A stretch of 64,000 nt of DNA from Kutzneria kofuensis (GTDB lineage Bacteria > Actinomycetota > Actinomycetes > Mycobacteriales > Pseudonocardiaceae): assembly GCF_014203355.1 (NCBI RefSeq), contig NZ_JACHIR010000004.1, positions 164,533 through 228,532 on the forward strand, read 5' to 3'. Positions 17,779 through 27,195 of the stretch are shown here, piece by piece (positions within the stretch are counted from its first letter, which is position 1; every line of letters starts with the position of its first letter). The notes below the pieces were generated by a model. The model made no database searches. It had not been told where the DNA came from and saw only the letters and a program-made list of their open reading frames with translations. Made by a program: the position numbers and the translations under genes.

Positions 17779-19044
17779 ATGCATCCCCTGCCTCCCGATC
17801 GTGCCCCGGCCGACCGTCGATCGATCCGTCGAACACTGGCCTTGGCCGCCGCCGCGGCGTTCGTGGCCGGCTCCGCAGTGGCCGCCGTGGGCCCGGCCGG
17901 TTCCGGCGAGGCTGCGGCGGCCGGGACGTACAGTCAGGTCACCGGCTTCGGGCCCAACCCCGGCAACCTGTCGATGTACAGCTATCTGCCGGCCGGCCTG
18001 TCAGCCGACGCGCCGCTGGTGGTGGCGCTGCACGGCTGCACGCAGAGCGCCGGCGACTACTACCAGCACTCGGGCTGGGCGCAGTACGCCGATCGGTGGG
18101 GCTTCGCCGTGGTGTTCCCGCAGCAGAGCTCGTCCAACAACCCGCAGAGCTGTTTCGACTGGTACACGCCGTCGGACGACAGCCGGGGCCGGGGCGAGGC
18201 GGAGTCGATCCGCGAGATGGTGTCGTACGCGCAGTCCACGTACCACGTCGACCCCAAGCGCATCTACGTCACCGGCCTGTCCGCCGGCGGCGGTATGACC
18301 TCGAACCTGTTGGCCGACTACCCCGACGTGTTCGCCGGCGGCGCGATCGACTCCGGCCTGCCGGCGCAGTGCGCGACGAGCCTGGTGCAAGCGACGAACT
18401 GCCAGTACAGCAACCAGAACAAGACGCCGGCGCAGTGGGGCGACCTGGTCCGCGCGGCCGATCCCGGCTACGCCGGGCCGTGGCCGCGTGTCGCCATCTG
18501 GCAGGGCACCGCGGACACGACCGTGTCCCCGGTGAACGCCACGGAGGAGCGTGACCAGTGGACGAACGTCTGGGGTATCAGCCAGACGCCGTCCAGCACA
18601 CGGACGCTCAGCGGCGGCACCACCGAGAACATCTACAACGACTCGCACGGACAGCCCGCGGTCGAGCTCTACTCGGTTTCCGGCATGGCCCATGGCCTGG
18701 CCGTGCATCCGGGCACTGGCGCGGACAACTGCGGCAGCACCGACACGTACTACCTGGACTACATCTGCTCGACCTACTACACGGCGCTGTTCTGGGGGCT
18801 GGACAACGGTGGTGGCACTCCACCTCCGACGACGACAACGACGACGACGACCACCACCACGCCGCCCGTGCAGTGCTTCACAGCCAACAACTACGCCCAC
18901 ACGGTGGCCGGTCGCGCCTACCAGAGCGGCGGCTACGCCTACGCCGTCGGCTCGAACGACGCCATGGGGTTGTGGAACGTCGCCGTGATCACCAGCCTGT
19001 CCGAGACCTCGCCCGGGTACTACGCCGTCGTACCGTCCTGTTGA
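17779..19044 (+). CDS. Secreted PHB-depolymerase-type / CE1-like esterase with Thr-rich linker
   Basis: 421 residues from ATG 17779. The leader spans residues 1-49 with an Ala-rich end. The catalytic domain has PLVVALHGCTQSAGDYY (oxyanion), nucleophile Ser168 in GLSAGGGM, an acid in IWQGTADTTVSP and His in SGMAHGLAVHPG. This is the type-1 extracellular PHB depolymerase family, which also contains feruloyl and acetylxylan esterases. A run of 11 Thr (about residues 353-363) links it to a Cys-bounded domain of about 57 residues (QCFTANNYAHT to VVPSC), often seen on these esterases and likely involved in substrate attachment. The substrate is uncertain; neighbours favour plant polymers. Confidence 0.87.
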   Translation: MHPLPPDRAPADRRSIRRTLALAAAAAFVAGSAVAAVGPAGSGEAAAAGTYSQVTGFGPNPGNLSMYSYLPAGLSADAPLVVALHGCTQSAGDYYQHSGWAQYADRWGFAVVFPQQSSSNNPQSCFDWYTPSDDSRGRGEAESIREMVSYAQSTYHVDPKRIYVTGLSAGGGMTSNLLADYPDVFAGGAIDSGLPAQCATSLVQATNCQYSNQNKTPAQWGDLVRAADPGYAGPWPRVAIWQGTADTTVSPVNATEERDQWTNVWGISQTPSSTRTLSGGTTENIYNDSHGQPAVELYSVSGMAHGLAVHPGTGADNCGSTDTYYLDYICSTYYTALFWGLDNGGGTPPPTTTTTTTTTTTPPVQCFTANNYAHTVAGRAYQSGGYAYAVGSNDAMGLWNVAVITSLSETSPGYYAVVPSC

Positions 19045-19063
19045 GACGGCCGCCGCCGGGTCG

Positions 19064-21676
19064 TCAGTCGCCCCGCAGCACGGACCCCAGCTGGGTGCGG
19101 TCGGTGACGCCGAGCTTGGCGCCGGCCCGGTACAGGTGTCCTTCGACGGTACGGACCGAGACGAGCAGCCGGTCGGCGATCTCGCGGTTGGACAGGCCGT
19201 CCGCGGCGAGCGTGACGATCTCGCGTTCGCGCGCGGTGAGCGGCAGCGGGCGGACGGCGGCGGTGAGGGCGGGGGTGCGGGCGCCCTCGCACTGCGCGGC
19301 GAGCCGGTGCGCGCGGGCGACGGAAGTCTGTTCCGCCCCGCGACGGCCGTGGCGGGCGTGCACCTCCGCGGCCTGTGCGGCGGCGTCGGCGGCGGCAAGG
19401 AGGTCGCCCATCTGTTCCAGCCGGGCAGAGGCGGCGTGTAGCCCGTCGCCGTCGTCGGCGGCGAATGCGGCGGCGTACGCCGCGGCGGCCTGTGCACGCG
19501 GCCCGCACACCTGGCCGGCGAGTTCACCGAGACGGGCGGCGACGGTGCGATCGCCAAGCCGCGTAGCGGTCTGCAGCGCCAGCACTTCGAGGGCGAACTG
19601 GTCGCGGCCGGCGGCGATGTCGGCGGCGGTGCGGGCACTCGTGACGGCCTGGCTGAGAGCGCCTTCGGCGGCGGCCAGCCCGGCGCGGGCCAGCTCGGCC
19701 TCGGGTTCGAGGAACTCCCAGCCGGGGTGGTGAACGTCGCCCAGCCGATCCAGCGCTTCGCGGGCCGCGGCGACCTCGCCGACGGTCGCGTGCGCACTGG
19801 CCAAGGCGACCAGGCACAGCTCCTCGAACCCCGAGGTGTCGAACGGCGACAGGCCGGTGCGGGCCTCGCGCAGCATGCGGATCGCGGTGCGGAGCCGGCC
19901 GCTGGCCAGCGCGGCCCGGCCGGCCAGCACCGTGCCGTACAGCTGTGGCGCCCCCGGAATGTCCGCGCCCCGGCGGCGTAGCTCCTCGGCGACCTGTTCG
20001 GCCTCCGACAGGTATCCGGCCAGCTGGAGCGCGAGCGTGTGCCAGTACCCGAGGCCGAACGACGGCACCGCGGCGCCCGCGGTGGCGCCCGCCGCGTAGG
20101 CGCGGGCGGCGGCGTCGCCGATCTCGTCGCACCGACCTTGCACGCCGAGCCCGCCGACCAGGCCGAAACTCGCCATCACGAACGCCGGCGGAGGCAACGC
20201 GGGCGAGGCCAGGGCCTCGGTCGCGCACCGCACTGCCAGCTCCGGCTGTCCGAGATGGACCAGGAAGGCCGCACGCAACCCGGTCAACGCCGCGCGCAGG
20301 TCGCCGTCGGTGACCGCCGCATCGGCCTCGTCCAGTGCCGCGAGCGCCTCGACGGGTCGCTGCAGCGTGTAGAACAGGTTGGCCGCCCGCGGAAAACCCG
20401 CCCGTACGCGGTCGAGGTCCGACTGCGCACCGGCGAACAGCACCCGCAGTTCACTGTCGGACTCCTCGCCGCGGCTGAGCCAGGACAGCGCGTTCGCCAT
20501 GTTCAGCCGGGCATCGAAACCGCCGCCGGCGGCGACCGCCGCCGTGGCCAGCCGCTCGGCCAGCGGCAGGTCCAGCATCTCGGTGGCCGCGCCGGATGCC
20601 ACGGTGAGCAGGTCAGGGTCGGGCTCCAGGTCGGAGTCGAGGGTGAGCACGGCCCGCCGCAGCGTGTCCTCGGCGCGCCTGGCACCGGTGGCGGTGATCG
20701 CTCGGGCGATCTCACCGCTGAGCCGCCGGGCGCGCAGCCGCCCCATCGCCGACCGGCGTACCTCGCCGTACAGCGGGTGGGCCAGCCGGGCCTGAAGCCG
20801 CCGCCCGTCCGGGGTGAGCTCGATCAGCCCGCGGGACTCCGCCTCCTCCACGGTCGCGGCGCCGGTCAGTCCGGCGAGGAGGCCGGCGCCGAGCGGCTCA
20901 CCGAGGGCGAGCGTGTCGACCACCTCGAGCAGCGGCTCGGACAGCCGGCCCATCCGCGCGCCGACCAGCTCGACCAGCCCGGGCGACACCGCGGGTGCGC
21001 CGGTCCACCGCCATACGCCACCGGTTTCGCGCAGGTGGCCGGACTCGATCTCGCCGTCCACCAACTGCCGCAGGAACAGGGCGTTGCCCCGGGTGAGGGC
21101 CCACAGCCGCTCGGCGCCGACGCCGTCGACCGGACCACCGAGCACCGCCTCCAGCAGGCCGGCGGTCTCGGTCGCCGACAGCGGCTGCACCTCCAACCGG
21201 TCCAGGTGGCCGTCCTTCCACAGCGCGGTCACCGCGTCCGGTGCCGGCTCACCGGAGCGCACCGTCACCACCACCGTCGCGGCCGCGCGCAGCACCAGTT
21301 CGTGCAGCACCAGCGCCGAGAGCTCGTCGAGCAGGTGGGCGTCGTCCACCCCCACCACCACGCCCGCCCGCGGCGCGCCGGCCAGCAGCGCGTCGATGGC
21401 CTTGCCCAACAGTCCCGCCGACGACGGATCGAGCTCGCCGAGCAACCCGGCGAACGCCCCCAGCGGCAGCCCGCGCGCGGACATGGTCGCGCACACCCAT
21501 CGGGTGGCCGTGCCCCGCCCGGCCAGCGCCGCCAGCGCTTCGCGGGCCAGCCGCGTCTTGCCCACCCCGGCGGCCCCGGCGAGCACGACGCCCTTCGCTC
21601 CGGCCGCGCGGCGGACCGCGGCGTCGATGAATCCCAGTTCCTCCGCACGGCCGGTCAAGGGCCAACTCCCGCTCAC
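19064..21676 (-). CDS. LAL-type LuxR regulator (AAA ATPase + TPR-like + LuxR HTH)
   Basis: 870 residues from GTG 21676. N-terminal P-loop [17 protein letters not shown] (about residues 33-49), Walker-B-like [15 protein letters not shown], a long Ala/Leu-rich helical repeat region, and a C-terminal LuxR HTH ([36 protein letters not shown], split here only for reading). The layout is the large ATP-binding LuxR type (MalT-like). A palindrome lies in the 68-bp gap to the divergent tiny HTH gene at 21745, suggesting autoregulation. The ligand is unknown. Confidence 0.9.
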   Translation of the reverse strand: MSGSWPLTGRAEELGFIDAAVRRAAGAKGVVLAGAAGVGKTRLAREALAALAGRGTATRWVCATMSARGLPLGAFAGLLGELDPSSAGLLGKAIDALLAGAPRAGVVVGVDDAHLLDELSALVLHELVLRAAATVVVTVRSGEPAPDAVTALWKDGHLDRLEVQPLSATETAGLLEAVLGGPVDGVGAERLWALTRGNALFLRQLVDGEIESGHLRETGGVWRWTGAPAVSPGLVELVGARMGRLSEPLLEVVDTLALGEPLGAGLLAGLTGAATVEEAESRGLIELTPDGRRLQARLAHPLYGEVRRSAMGRLRARRLSGEIARAITATGARRAEDTLRRAVLTLDSDLEPDPDLLTVASGAATEMLDLPLAERLATAAVAAGGGFDARLNMANALSWLSRGEESDSELRVLFAGAQSDLDRVRAGFPRAANLFYTLQRPVEALAALDEADAAVTDGDLRAALTGLRAAFLVHLGQPELAVRCATEALASPALPPPAFVMASFGLVGGLGVQGRCDEIGDAAARAYAAGATAGAAVPSFGLGYWHTLALQLAGYLSEAEQVAEELRRRGADIPGAPQLYGTVLAGRAALASGRLRTAIRMLREARTGLSPFDTSGFEELCLVALASAHATVGEVAAAREALDRLGDVHHPGWEFLEPEAELARAGLAAAEGALSQAVTSARTAADIAAGRDQFALEVLALQTATRLGDRTVAARLGELAGQVCGPRAQAAAAYAAAFAADDGDGLHAASARLEQMGDLLAAADAAAQAAEVHARHGRRGAEQTSVARAHRLAAQCEGARTPALTAAVRPLPLTAREREIVTLAADGLSNREIADRLLVSVRTVEGHLYRAGAKLGVTDRTQLGSVLRGD

Positions 21677-21692
21677 CCGGCAGAGCGTAGGA

Positions 21693-21710
21693 CGAGTGGC
21701 CGGCTACTCG
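21693..21710. promoter_or_regulatory. 18-bp palindromic operator candidate, copy 1
   Basis: CGAGTGGCCGGCTACTCG lies between the divergent LAL regulator and the 66-residue HTH gene. It matches copy 2 (21939-21956) at all but two positions; both are CGAGTRGCCGRCTACTCG. A half-site CGAGTAGCCGGC occurs at 37249-37260 after the stress-protein gene. Confidence 0.6.
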
Positions 21711-21744
21711 TGACAGCGCCACGGGTCGCCTCGATGGTTGGGCC

Positions 21745-21945
21745 ATGGCTGGTTCCGATGGTTCTCGCGAGGCGGCGTTGCGCCGTCTTCCGGCGGCGTA
21801 CTCGCTGGCCTTGCGGTTGCGGGACGCCGGCGTGTCCGAGGCGCTGATCGCCGAGTGCGTGGGGGTCGAGCCCGAGGCGGTCGGCGCGATGCTGGCGGTG
21901 GGCGAGGCGAAGCTGGCGGCGGCGCGTGGGCGCGAACTCGAGTAG
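21745..21945 (+). CDS. Tiny HTH protein, sigma-70 region 4-like
   Basis: 66 residues from ATG 21745. The segment YSLALRLRDAGVSEALIAEC followed by VGVEPEAVGAML reads as a sigma-region-4/LuxR-like helix-turn-helix with almost nothing else. No strong ribosome site is present, so initiation may be leaderless. It is divergent from the LAL regulator and its stop codon lies inside the second palindrome copy. It could modulate the LAL regulator or bind the same palindrome; that is inference. Confidence 0.6.
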   Translation: MAGSDGSREAALRRLPAAYSLALRLRDAGVSEALIAECVGVEPEAVGAMLAVGEAKLAAARGRELE

Positions 21946-21956
21946 CCGACTACTCG
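21939..21956. promoter_or_regulatory. 18-bp palindromic operator candidate, copy 2, upstream of HerA-type operon
   Basis: CGAGTAGCCGACTACTCG, with perfect 7-bp arms CGAGTAG/CTACTCG, overlaps the stop codon of the tiny HTH gene. It lies about 105 bp upstream of the first gene of the HerA-type operon. It is near-identical to copy 1, linking the LAL regulator to this operon. Confidence 0.6.
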
Positions 21957-22060
21957 GGACACCGCCGCCCCGCCACGCGACCCTGGCTTCGAGACCGCCG
22001 CATGTATCAGCCGGCCGCTTCGCTCATCCGAACACCGACAGCCGTGGAAGAGGAGTCGCC

Positions 22061-22324
22061 ATGACCACGCCCGGATCCCGCCAGGCGCAGCAGAACTACC
22101 AACAGCAGGTTCAGCACAACAGCAGCACCTTCGCGCGCAACGCCGCGTATCACGCGCAACGCCGCGGCCGGCGCGGCCCGGTCGGCGCGGTCCGGAGGCT
22201 GTTCGGCCTCGTGTGCTCGCTGGTGTTCGTCGCGATCGCGCTCGGGATCTTCCTGATGATCCTCAACGCCGCCCAGCCCGACCTGCTCGACCAGGCCAAG
22301 TCCTGGCTCGGCCTGACCTTCTGA
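22061..22324 (+). CDS. Small single-span membrane protein (first gene of HerA-type operon)
   Basis: 87 residues from ATG 22061 with AGAGGAG 5-11 nt upstream. The N-terminal half is Gln/Asn/Arg-rich (QQNYQQQVQHNSSTFARN). One strong membrane segment spans about residues 48-68 (LFGLVCSLVFVAIALGIFLM), followed by a short amphipathic tail. No family recognised. It ends 16 bp before the next gene, so it is probably a small subunit of the same membrane complex. Confidence 0.65.
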   Translation: MTTPGSRQAQQNYQQQVQHNSSTFARNAAYHAQRRGRRGPVGAVRRLFGLVCSLVFVAIALGIFLMILNAAQPDLLDQAKSWLGLTF

Positions 22325-22340
22325 GCCCGGGGAGGGCGCT

Positions 22341-24263
22341 GTGAGCGGGACCTATCGCATGGCCGCCGGGCAGGGGCAGGGCCTCTCGCCCGTGATGGCG
22401 GCGACCGACAGCTGGGCGGTCCAGCTCGCCCCGCGGTTGTTCGCACCGCCCGCCCGGTGGGGCTGGCAGGCCGCGGCGCCCGTGCCGGTGGCGACCGCTG
22501 TCCCGCCCGCGCCGCCGGCCCGGCCGGTCTGGGTCGAGCCGGCCCGACCGGACACCAGCGGACTGGTCGCGGCCCGGTCCAAGGCCGTCACCAGGGTGAT
22601 CTGGCGGCTGGCGCTGCTGGTGGTGGCCGCCTTCGCGTTCACCACCTACCAGCTGGTGATCGAGCGGCAGGTGAGCCGGTACGGCAGTTCGGCGCACCAG
22701 GTGTACACGGTGATCCTGATCATCGTCGCCGCGCTGCTGGCGCTGGGCGTGATCCGCGCGGTGGCCGGCGTGCGGTTCGCCAGCCGCAACATCCGCAACT
22801 TCGAGCAGCCGTACCACCAGCTGCGCCACTCCGAGCAGGCCCGCTACCGGCAGGCCCTGTGGCAGTGGGAGCAGACGATTCGGCAGCACGCCGCGGCCGC
22901 CGCGGAAGCCACGCGAGCGGCGGCGGCCGCCGCGAACGGTCCACAGTGGTACCCGGTCCGGCCGTCGTCCGAGCCCACGCGGGTCGACGTGTTCGGGGGT
23001 GACCCGCACCGGCACGGTTGGGCCAGCCTGCTGGTCACGTTCGGCTCGTCGCTGCTCGCCGCGGGACAGCGGATCACCGTGCTCGACTTCACCGGCCAGG
23101 AGGTCGGCGAGTCGCTCGCGGGCGTGGCCCGCGCCGGGGGCCTGAGCGTGGGATCGGTGCGCCTGACCGGTGACGAGACGGTCGGGCTGAACCTGTTCGC
23201 CGGGCTGACCGCCCGGGACATCGCCGAGTGCGTCGGCTACGCGGCCACCAGTCGCCCGGACGGCGACCACCGTGAGGAGCGCGCACTGGCGGTCGACGTG
23301 CTGCGGACGGTGCTCGACGCCCTCGACGGGCCGGCGACGTTCGCCCAGCTGGCCGCGGGTGTGCGGGTGCTGTGCCAGGGCACCGGCGAGCTGGCCCCGC
23401 ACGAACTCGACAAGCTCGCCGCGCACATCGGCGACATCGACCAGAACGAGTGGGCGACGCGGCAGCTGCGGCTGCTCGCCCGCCAGCTGGACATGGTGCA
23501 CGACGTGGTGGCGGCCGGCCCGGCCGGCCGTCCACTCTGGACGAACGACCACGTCTCGCTGGTCGCCACCGACGGCGGCCGCCATGACCGCAAGGAGCTG
23601 GTGGACCGGCTGCTCGTGCAGCTGGCGCAGCGAGCCATGGACGGTCGGGGCTGGCCGGGCGGACTCCTGGTCGTCGCCGGGGCGGACCATCTCGGTGCGA
23701 CGACCCTGCAGGCGCTGTCCGACCACGCCCGGCACGCCGGCGTGCGGCTGATCCTGATGATCGACCAGCCGCAGGGCGACCTGGAGAAGTCGGCCGGCAC
23801 CGGCGGGGTGGTCTGCATCATGAAGATGTACAACCACCGCGACGCCACCATCGCCGCCGAGTTCATCGGCAAGGGCCACAAGTTCGTGGTCAACCAGATC
23901 ACCCGGCAGGTGGGCAGCACGTTCACCGACGGCGGCGGCGACAGCTTCGCCGCGAACACGAACCAGAGCGGCCAGAACAAGCAGCGGCGGTCCGGCACCG
24001 TCGGCCGGCCCACCGGGCTGTCCGAGTCGCGCGGGCACACGTGGACCGGCACCCGGAACTGGTCGACCGCCGACAACGTCAGCACCTCGACCGGATCCAG
24101 CCGTGTCTACGAGTTCACCGTCGAGCCGGCGGAGATCATGGGCATGCCCGAGACGTTGTTCATCCTGGTGGACAACTCCGGCCACGGCCGCCGGGTGATC
24201 ACGGCCGACGCCAATCCCGGCATCTGCCTGCGCGACCGGGTCTCCGCGATCCCGGCGTCGTGA
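22341..24263 (+). CDS. Membrane-anchored ATPase-fold protein with degenerate P-loop (TraD/HerA-like, uncharacterised)
   Basis: 640 residues from GTG 22341, with GGGAGGG upstream. A Pro-rich N-terminus is followed by two membrane segments (about residues 89-108 and 123-143), then an Ala-rich helix. From about residue 212 the soluble domain has VFGGDPHRHGWASLLVTFG where a Walker A would fall, lacking GKS/T. GGLLVVAGADHLG occupies the Walker B position without acidic pair, and QVGSTFTDGGGDSF begins a Ser/Thr/Gly-rich loop. The overall pattern resembles coupling-type ATPases that have lost ATPase residues. It immediately precedes the HerA-like gene, so a catalytic/non-catalytic pair at the membrane is likely. 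Confidence 0.65.
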   Translation: MSGTYRMAAGQGQGLSPVMAATDSWAVQLAPRLFAPPARWGWQAAAPVPVATAVPPAPPARPVWVEPARPDTSGLVAARSKAVTRVIWRLALLVVAAFAFTTYQLVIERQVSRYGSSAHQVYTVILIIVAALLALGVIRAVAGVRFASRNIRNFEQPYHQLRHSEQARYRQALWQWEQTIRQHAAAAAEATRAAAAAANGPQWYPVRPSSEPTRVDVFGGDPHRHGWASLLVTFGSSLLAAGQRITVLDFTGQEVGESLAGVARAGGLSVGSVRLTGDETVGLNLFAGLTARDIAECVGYAATSRPDGDHREERALAVDVLRTVLDALDGPATFAQLAAGVRVLCQGTGELAPHELDKLAAHIGDIDQNEWATRQLRLLARQLDMVHDVVAAGPAGRPLWTNDHVSLVATDGGRHDRKELVDRLLVQLAQRAMDGRGWPGGLLVVAGADHLGATTLQALSDHARHAGVRLILMIDQPQGDLEKSAGTGGVVCIMKMYNHRDATIAAEFIGKGHKFVVNQITRQVGSTFTDGGGDSFAANTNQSGQNKQRRSGTVGRPTGLSESRGHTWTGTRNWSTADNVSTSTGSSRVYEFTVEPAEIMGMPETLFILVDNSGHGRRVITADANPGICLRDRVSAIPAS

Positions 24264-24276
24264 GGCGGTGACGGCC

Positions 24277-27195
24277 ATGGCAACCGCAGTGCGCTGGTCG
24301 GAGTTCGACCTGCACGAACTGACCGAGGTGCCCGCCCCGGCGGAGCACCGGCGTGGGGAGGACGGCGAGCGCGGCGACCGGGACGGGTACGCGGACGACC
24401 CGCTCGCCGCGCTGGCCGTCGCGCTCGCCGGGGCCCACGCCGGACTCACGGCCACCGGGCACCACGCGCCGGTCGTGGTGTCGGCCTGGGTGCGCCCGCC
24501 CAACGCCCGGCGGATGCATTTCCTGGTGGGCGGCAACCCCGACTTCACGCCGGCGATGGGCACCGGGCCGGGCGAGGTGCTGTTCCCGCCCGGCGCCCTG
24601 GCCACGCCCCTGGGCCGGGGCCAGACGACGCTGCTGGACCTGTTCGACTGCTGGGTGCCGTGCACCGGCCATCCGGACGCGCTGTGGGCGCCGACGGATC
24701 CCAAGCACGCCAAGCCCCAGGCGCGCCGGGGCTCGTTCGAGCAGTACGTGGCCCACCTGCGGCAGCCCTTCGCCTGGGTGGTGCTGGCCGAGCCGGCACG
24801 GGCCCAGGAGGTCCAGCCCGAACTCGACCGGCTGGTCCGCGAGATCCTGCCCTTGTCGCGGACCGAGGTCGGCGAGGCGAACCGGATCAGCCTCGAACGC
24901 AAGCAGAGCCGACACCGGGAGCTCAGCCGCGCGCTGCTCGGCAACGCGTGGCGGATCCGGGTGTTGGTCGGCGGGTGCGACGGGGCCGTCACAGAGAACG
25001 TCGCCGCCTTGCTCTGCGCGGCGGCGGACCTCGACAACCAGCCGTACGTGCTCACGCCGAGCGGGCGCGCGACCGGGTTGGCCGGCGCCGCGCAGCACGA
25101 GGGTGTCCTGGCCGGCACCGACCTGCTGGTGCGGTTGACCCGGCCGCCGCGGCGGGAACTGCCCGGGATCCGGGTCGTCGAGCCGCGGCGCTTCGACGTC
25201 ACACCGGACGCGCCCGCCGACGAGGGCCTGCTGCTGGGTGGTGTGCTGGACGCGGCCCGCAGCGAGGTCGGGGCGCTGACCGCGAGCCGCGACTCGCTCA
25301 ACCGGCACACCTTCGTCTGCGGCGCGACCGGCAGCGGGAAGTCCTTCACCGTCCGGCACCTGCTGGCCGAGGCCACCAGGGCCGGGCTGCCGTGGCTCGT
25401 CGTCGAGCCGGCCAAGGCCGAGTACGGGCGGATGGCGAACCGGCTGGCCCGGCTGGGCGGCGACGTCGTCGTGCTCCAGCCGGGCAGGGCGGACGACCCG
25501 CCGGTCGGCTTCAATCCGCTGGCACCGGCCCGGGTCACCGACGCCGACGGCACGGAGCGCGTCTTCCCGCTGCAGACCCACCTCGACCTGGTGCGCGCGT
25601 TGTTCCTCGCCACGTTCGACCCACAGGAACCGTTCCCGCAGATCCTCACCACGTCGCTGACCCGCTCGTACGAGGAGCTCGGCTGGGACGTCACGCTCGG
25701 CGAGGCCGCCCACGACGGCGCGGAGCCGCGCTATCCCACCCTCACCGACCTGCAGCGGGTCGCGGCGATCGTGGTGGACGAGATCGGCTACGGCGCCGAG
25801 ATCGCCGCCAACATGCAGGGGTTCGTGAAGGTCCGGATGCGCAGCCTCGGCCAGGGCGTGATCGGGCGCTTCCTCAACGACGCGCACCCGCTGGACTTCG
25901 GCCGGCTGATGCGCCGCAACGTCGTGCTGGAGATCGAGGACGTCGGCGACGACACCGACAAGGCCTTCCTGATGGGCGCGGTGCTGCTGCAGCTGACGGA
26001 GCACCTGAAGCTGCTGCACGGCAACCGGTCCCAGGTTCCGCTGCACCACCTCACCGTCATCGAGGAGGCGCACCGGCTGCTGCGCAACCCGGGCGAGGAC
26101 GCCGACAGCGCGGCCGGGCGTGCGGTCGAGACGTTCGCGTCGCTGCTGGCCGAGGTCCGCGCCTACGGCGAGGGCCTGGTCGTGGTGGAACAGATCCCCA
26201 GCAAGCTGATCCCGGACGTCATCAAGAACACCGCGGTGAAGGTGGTGCACCGGCTGCCCGCCGAGGACGACCGCAAGAGCGTCGGCGCCACGATGAACCT
26301 CGACGACGGTCAGTCCCGGAACGTGGTGTCGCTGCAACCACGGGAGGCCGCGGTCTTCACCGACGGGATGGACCGGCCGCTGCTGGTGCGCGTCCCCGAC
26401 GGTCGCAAGGCGGAGGAGGGCGCGGCCCGGCCCGCCCCGGTCGCCGACCTGATCCGCACGGTGCGCAGCTCGACGTGTGGCAGCGAATGCCAGGCCGCCG
26501 CGTGCAGCCTGGCCGACATCGCGCGCGGCAACCAGCTGCTGGCCCGGTATCCGGTGCTCACCGTATGGACCGAGCTGACCGTGCTCGCGCACCTGGCCAA
26601 CGCGCCGAACCCGGCACTGCAGCCGCGCTACCGGGACATCCTGCTCGACGCCGCGTCGGTGCGGACCTTGGAGTGCGCGTTGTCGCAGGCGGTCGAGCGA
26701 GCGGTGCGGACCCGCTCGGCCCAGCTGCAACCGACCATGCGCCCGTGGTTGTTCGCGGCCCACTGCAATGCCGTGCAGGTCAACGCGCTCTGGCACGGCG
26801 CTGACCACCGCTGCGAGGACGACGACCCGTTGTTCCTCGCGGAGTCGTACAAGTGGGCCCGGGTGCTGCAGTGGCTCGAGGGTGACGACGATGCCCCGCG
26901 GCACCAGGACAGCGAGGCGTGGGAACGCTTCTACCGCCAGCCGATCCCGGGCGCGACCCGCGCCGATCAGCGCGCCGTCGTGGAGGGCTGGCAGGACGAG
27001 CTGTATCGGGACGAGGCCGGCCGGAACGCGGTCACGTACGGCACCAGCCGGCCGTCCGCACTGGAGTCGGCGCTCGGCGCCCAGGCCGACGGCGGCGATG
27101 CGTGGCGACGCGCGGTGGCCAGGGCGGTGGACTGGTTCACCGGCGACACCCGGTGGATCTGGTCACACGTGTTACCGATAGGGAGCGAGACATGA
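24277..27195 (+). CDS. HerA/VirB4-like hexameric ATPase
   Basis: 972 residues from ATG 24277 (GTG 24268 is an alternative). The first 310 residues have no recognised domain. The P-loop is GATGSGKSFT at about residues 349-358, preceded by NRHTFVC as in HerA/DUF87 proteins. Walker B is LTVIEEAHRLL (about 592-602), and VVVEQIPSKLIPDVIKNTAVKVVHRL carries the sensor/arginine-finger region of this family. The C-terminal 250 residues include a four-Cys segment STCGSECQAAAC that could bind metal. HerA/VirB4-type ATPases move DNA or protein, or power defence complexes. It overlaps the next gene by ATGA. Confidence 0.82.
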   Translation: MATAVRWSEFDLHELTEVPAPAEHRRGEDGERGDRDGYADDPLAALAVALAGAHAGLTATGHHAPVVVSAWVRPPNARRMHFLVGGNPDFTPAMGTGPGEVLFPPGALATPLGRGQTTLLDLFDCWVPCTGHPDALWAPTDPKHAKPQARRGSFEQYVAHLRQPFAWVVLAEPARAQEVQPELDRLVREILPLSRTEVGEANRISLERKQSRHRELSRALLGNAWRIRVLVGGCDGAVTENVAALLCAAADLDNQPYVLTPSGRATGLAGAAQHEGVLAGTDLLVRLTRPPRRELPGIRVVEPRRFDVTPDAPADEGLLLGGVLDAARSEVGALTASRDSLNRHTFVCGATGSGKSFTVRHLLAEATRAGLPWLVVEPAKAEYGRMANRLARLGGDVVVLQPGRADDPPVGFNPLAPARVTDADGTERVFPLQTHLDLVRALFLATFDPQEPFPQILTTSLTRSYEELGWDVTLGEAAHDGAEPRYPTLTDLQRVAAIVVDEIGYGAEIAANMQGFVKVRMRSLGQGVIGRFLNDAHPLDFGRLMRRNVVLEIEDVGDDTDKAFLMGAVLLQLTEHLKLLHGNRSQVPLHHLTVIEEAHRLLRNPGEDADSAAGRAVETFASLLAEVRAYGEGLVVVEQIPSKLIPDVIKNTAVKVVHRLPAEDDRKSVGATMNLDDGQSRNVVSLQPREAAVFTDGMDRPLLVRVPDGRKAEEGAARPAPVADLIRTVRSSTCGSECQAAACSLADIARGNQLLARYPVLTVWTELTVLAHLANAPNPALQPRYRDILLDAASVRTLECALSQAVERAVRTRSAQLQPTMRPWLFAAHCNAVQVNALWHGADHRCEDDDPLFLAESYKWARVLQWLEGDDDAPRHQDSEAWERFYRQPIPGATRADQRAVVEGWQDELYRDEAGRNAVTYGTSRPSALESALGAQADGGDAWRRAVARAVDWFTGDTRWIWSHVLPIGSET

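Noticed and set aside
18829..18867. ACG/ACC repeat run as a microsatellite or CRISPR-like repeat
   Set aside because: It encodes the Thr-rich linker of the secreted esterase, in frame, with no spacers.
22263..25694. 1,143-residue minus-strand frame antisense to the HerA-type operon
   Set aside because: Low-complexity Ser/Arg/His composition and no motif; the plus strand encodes the ATPase-fold proteins.
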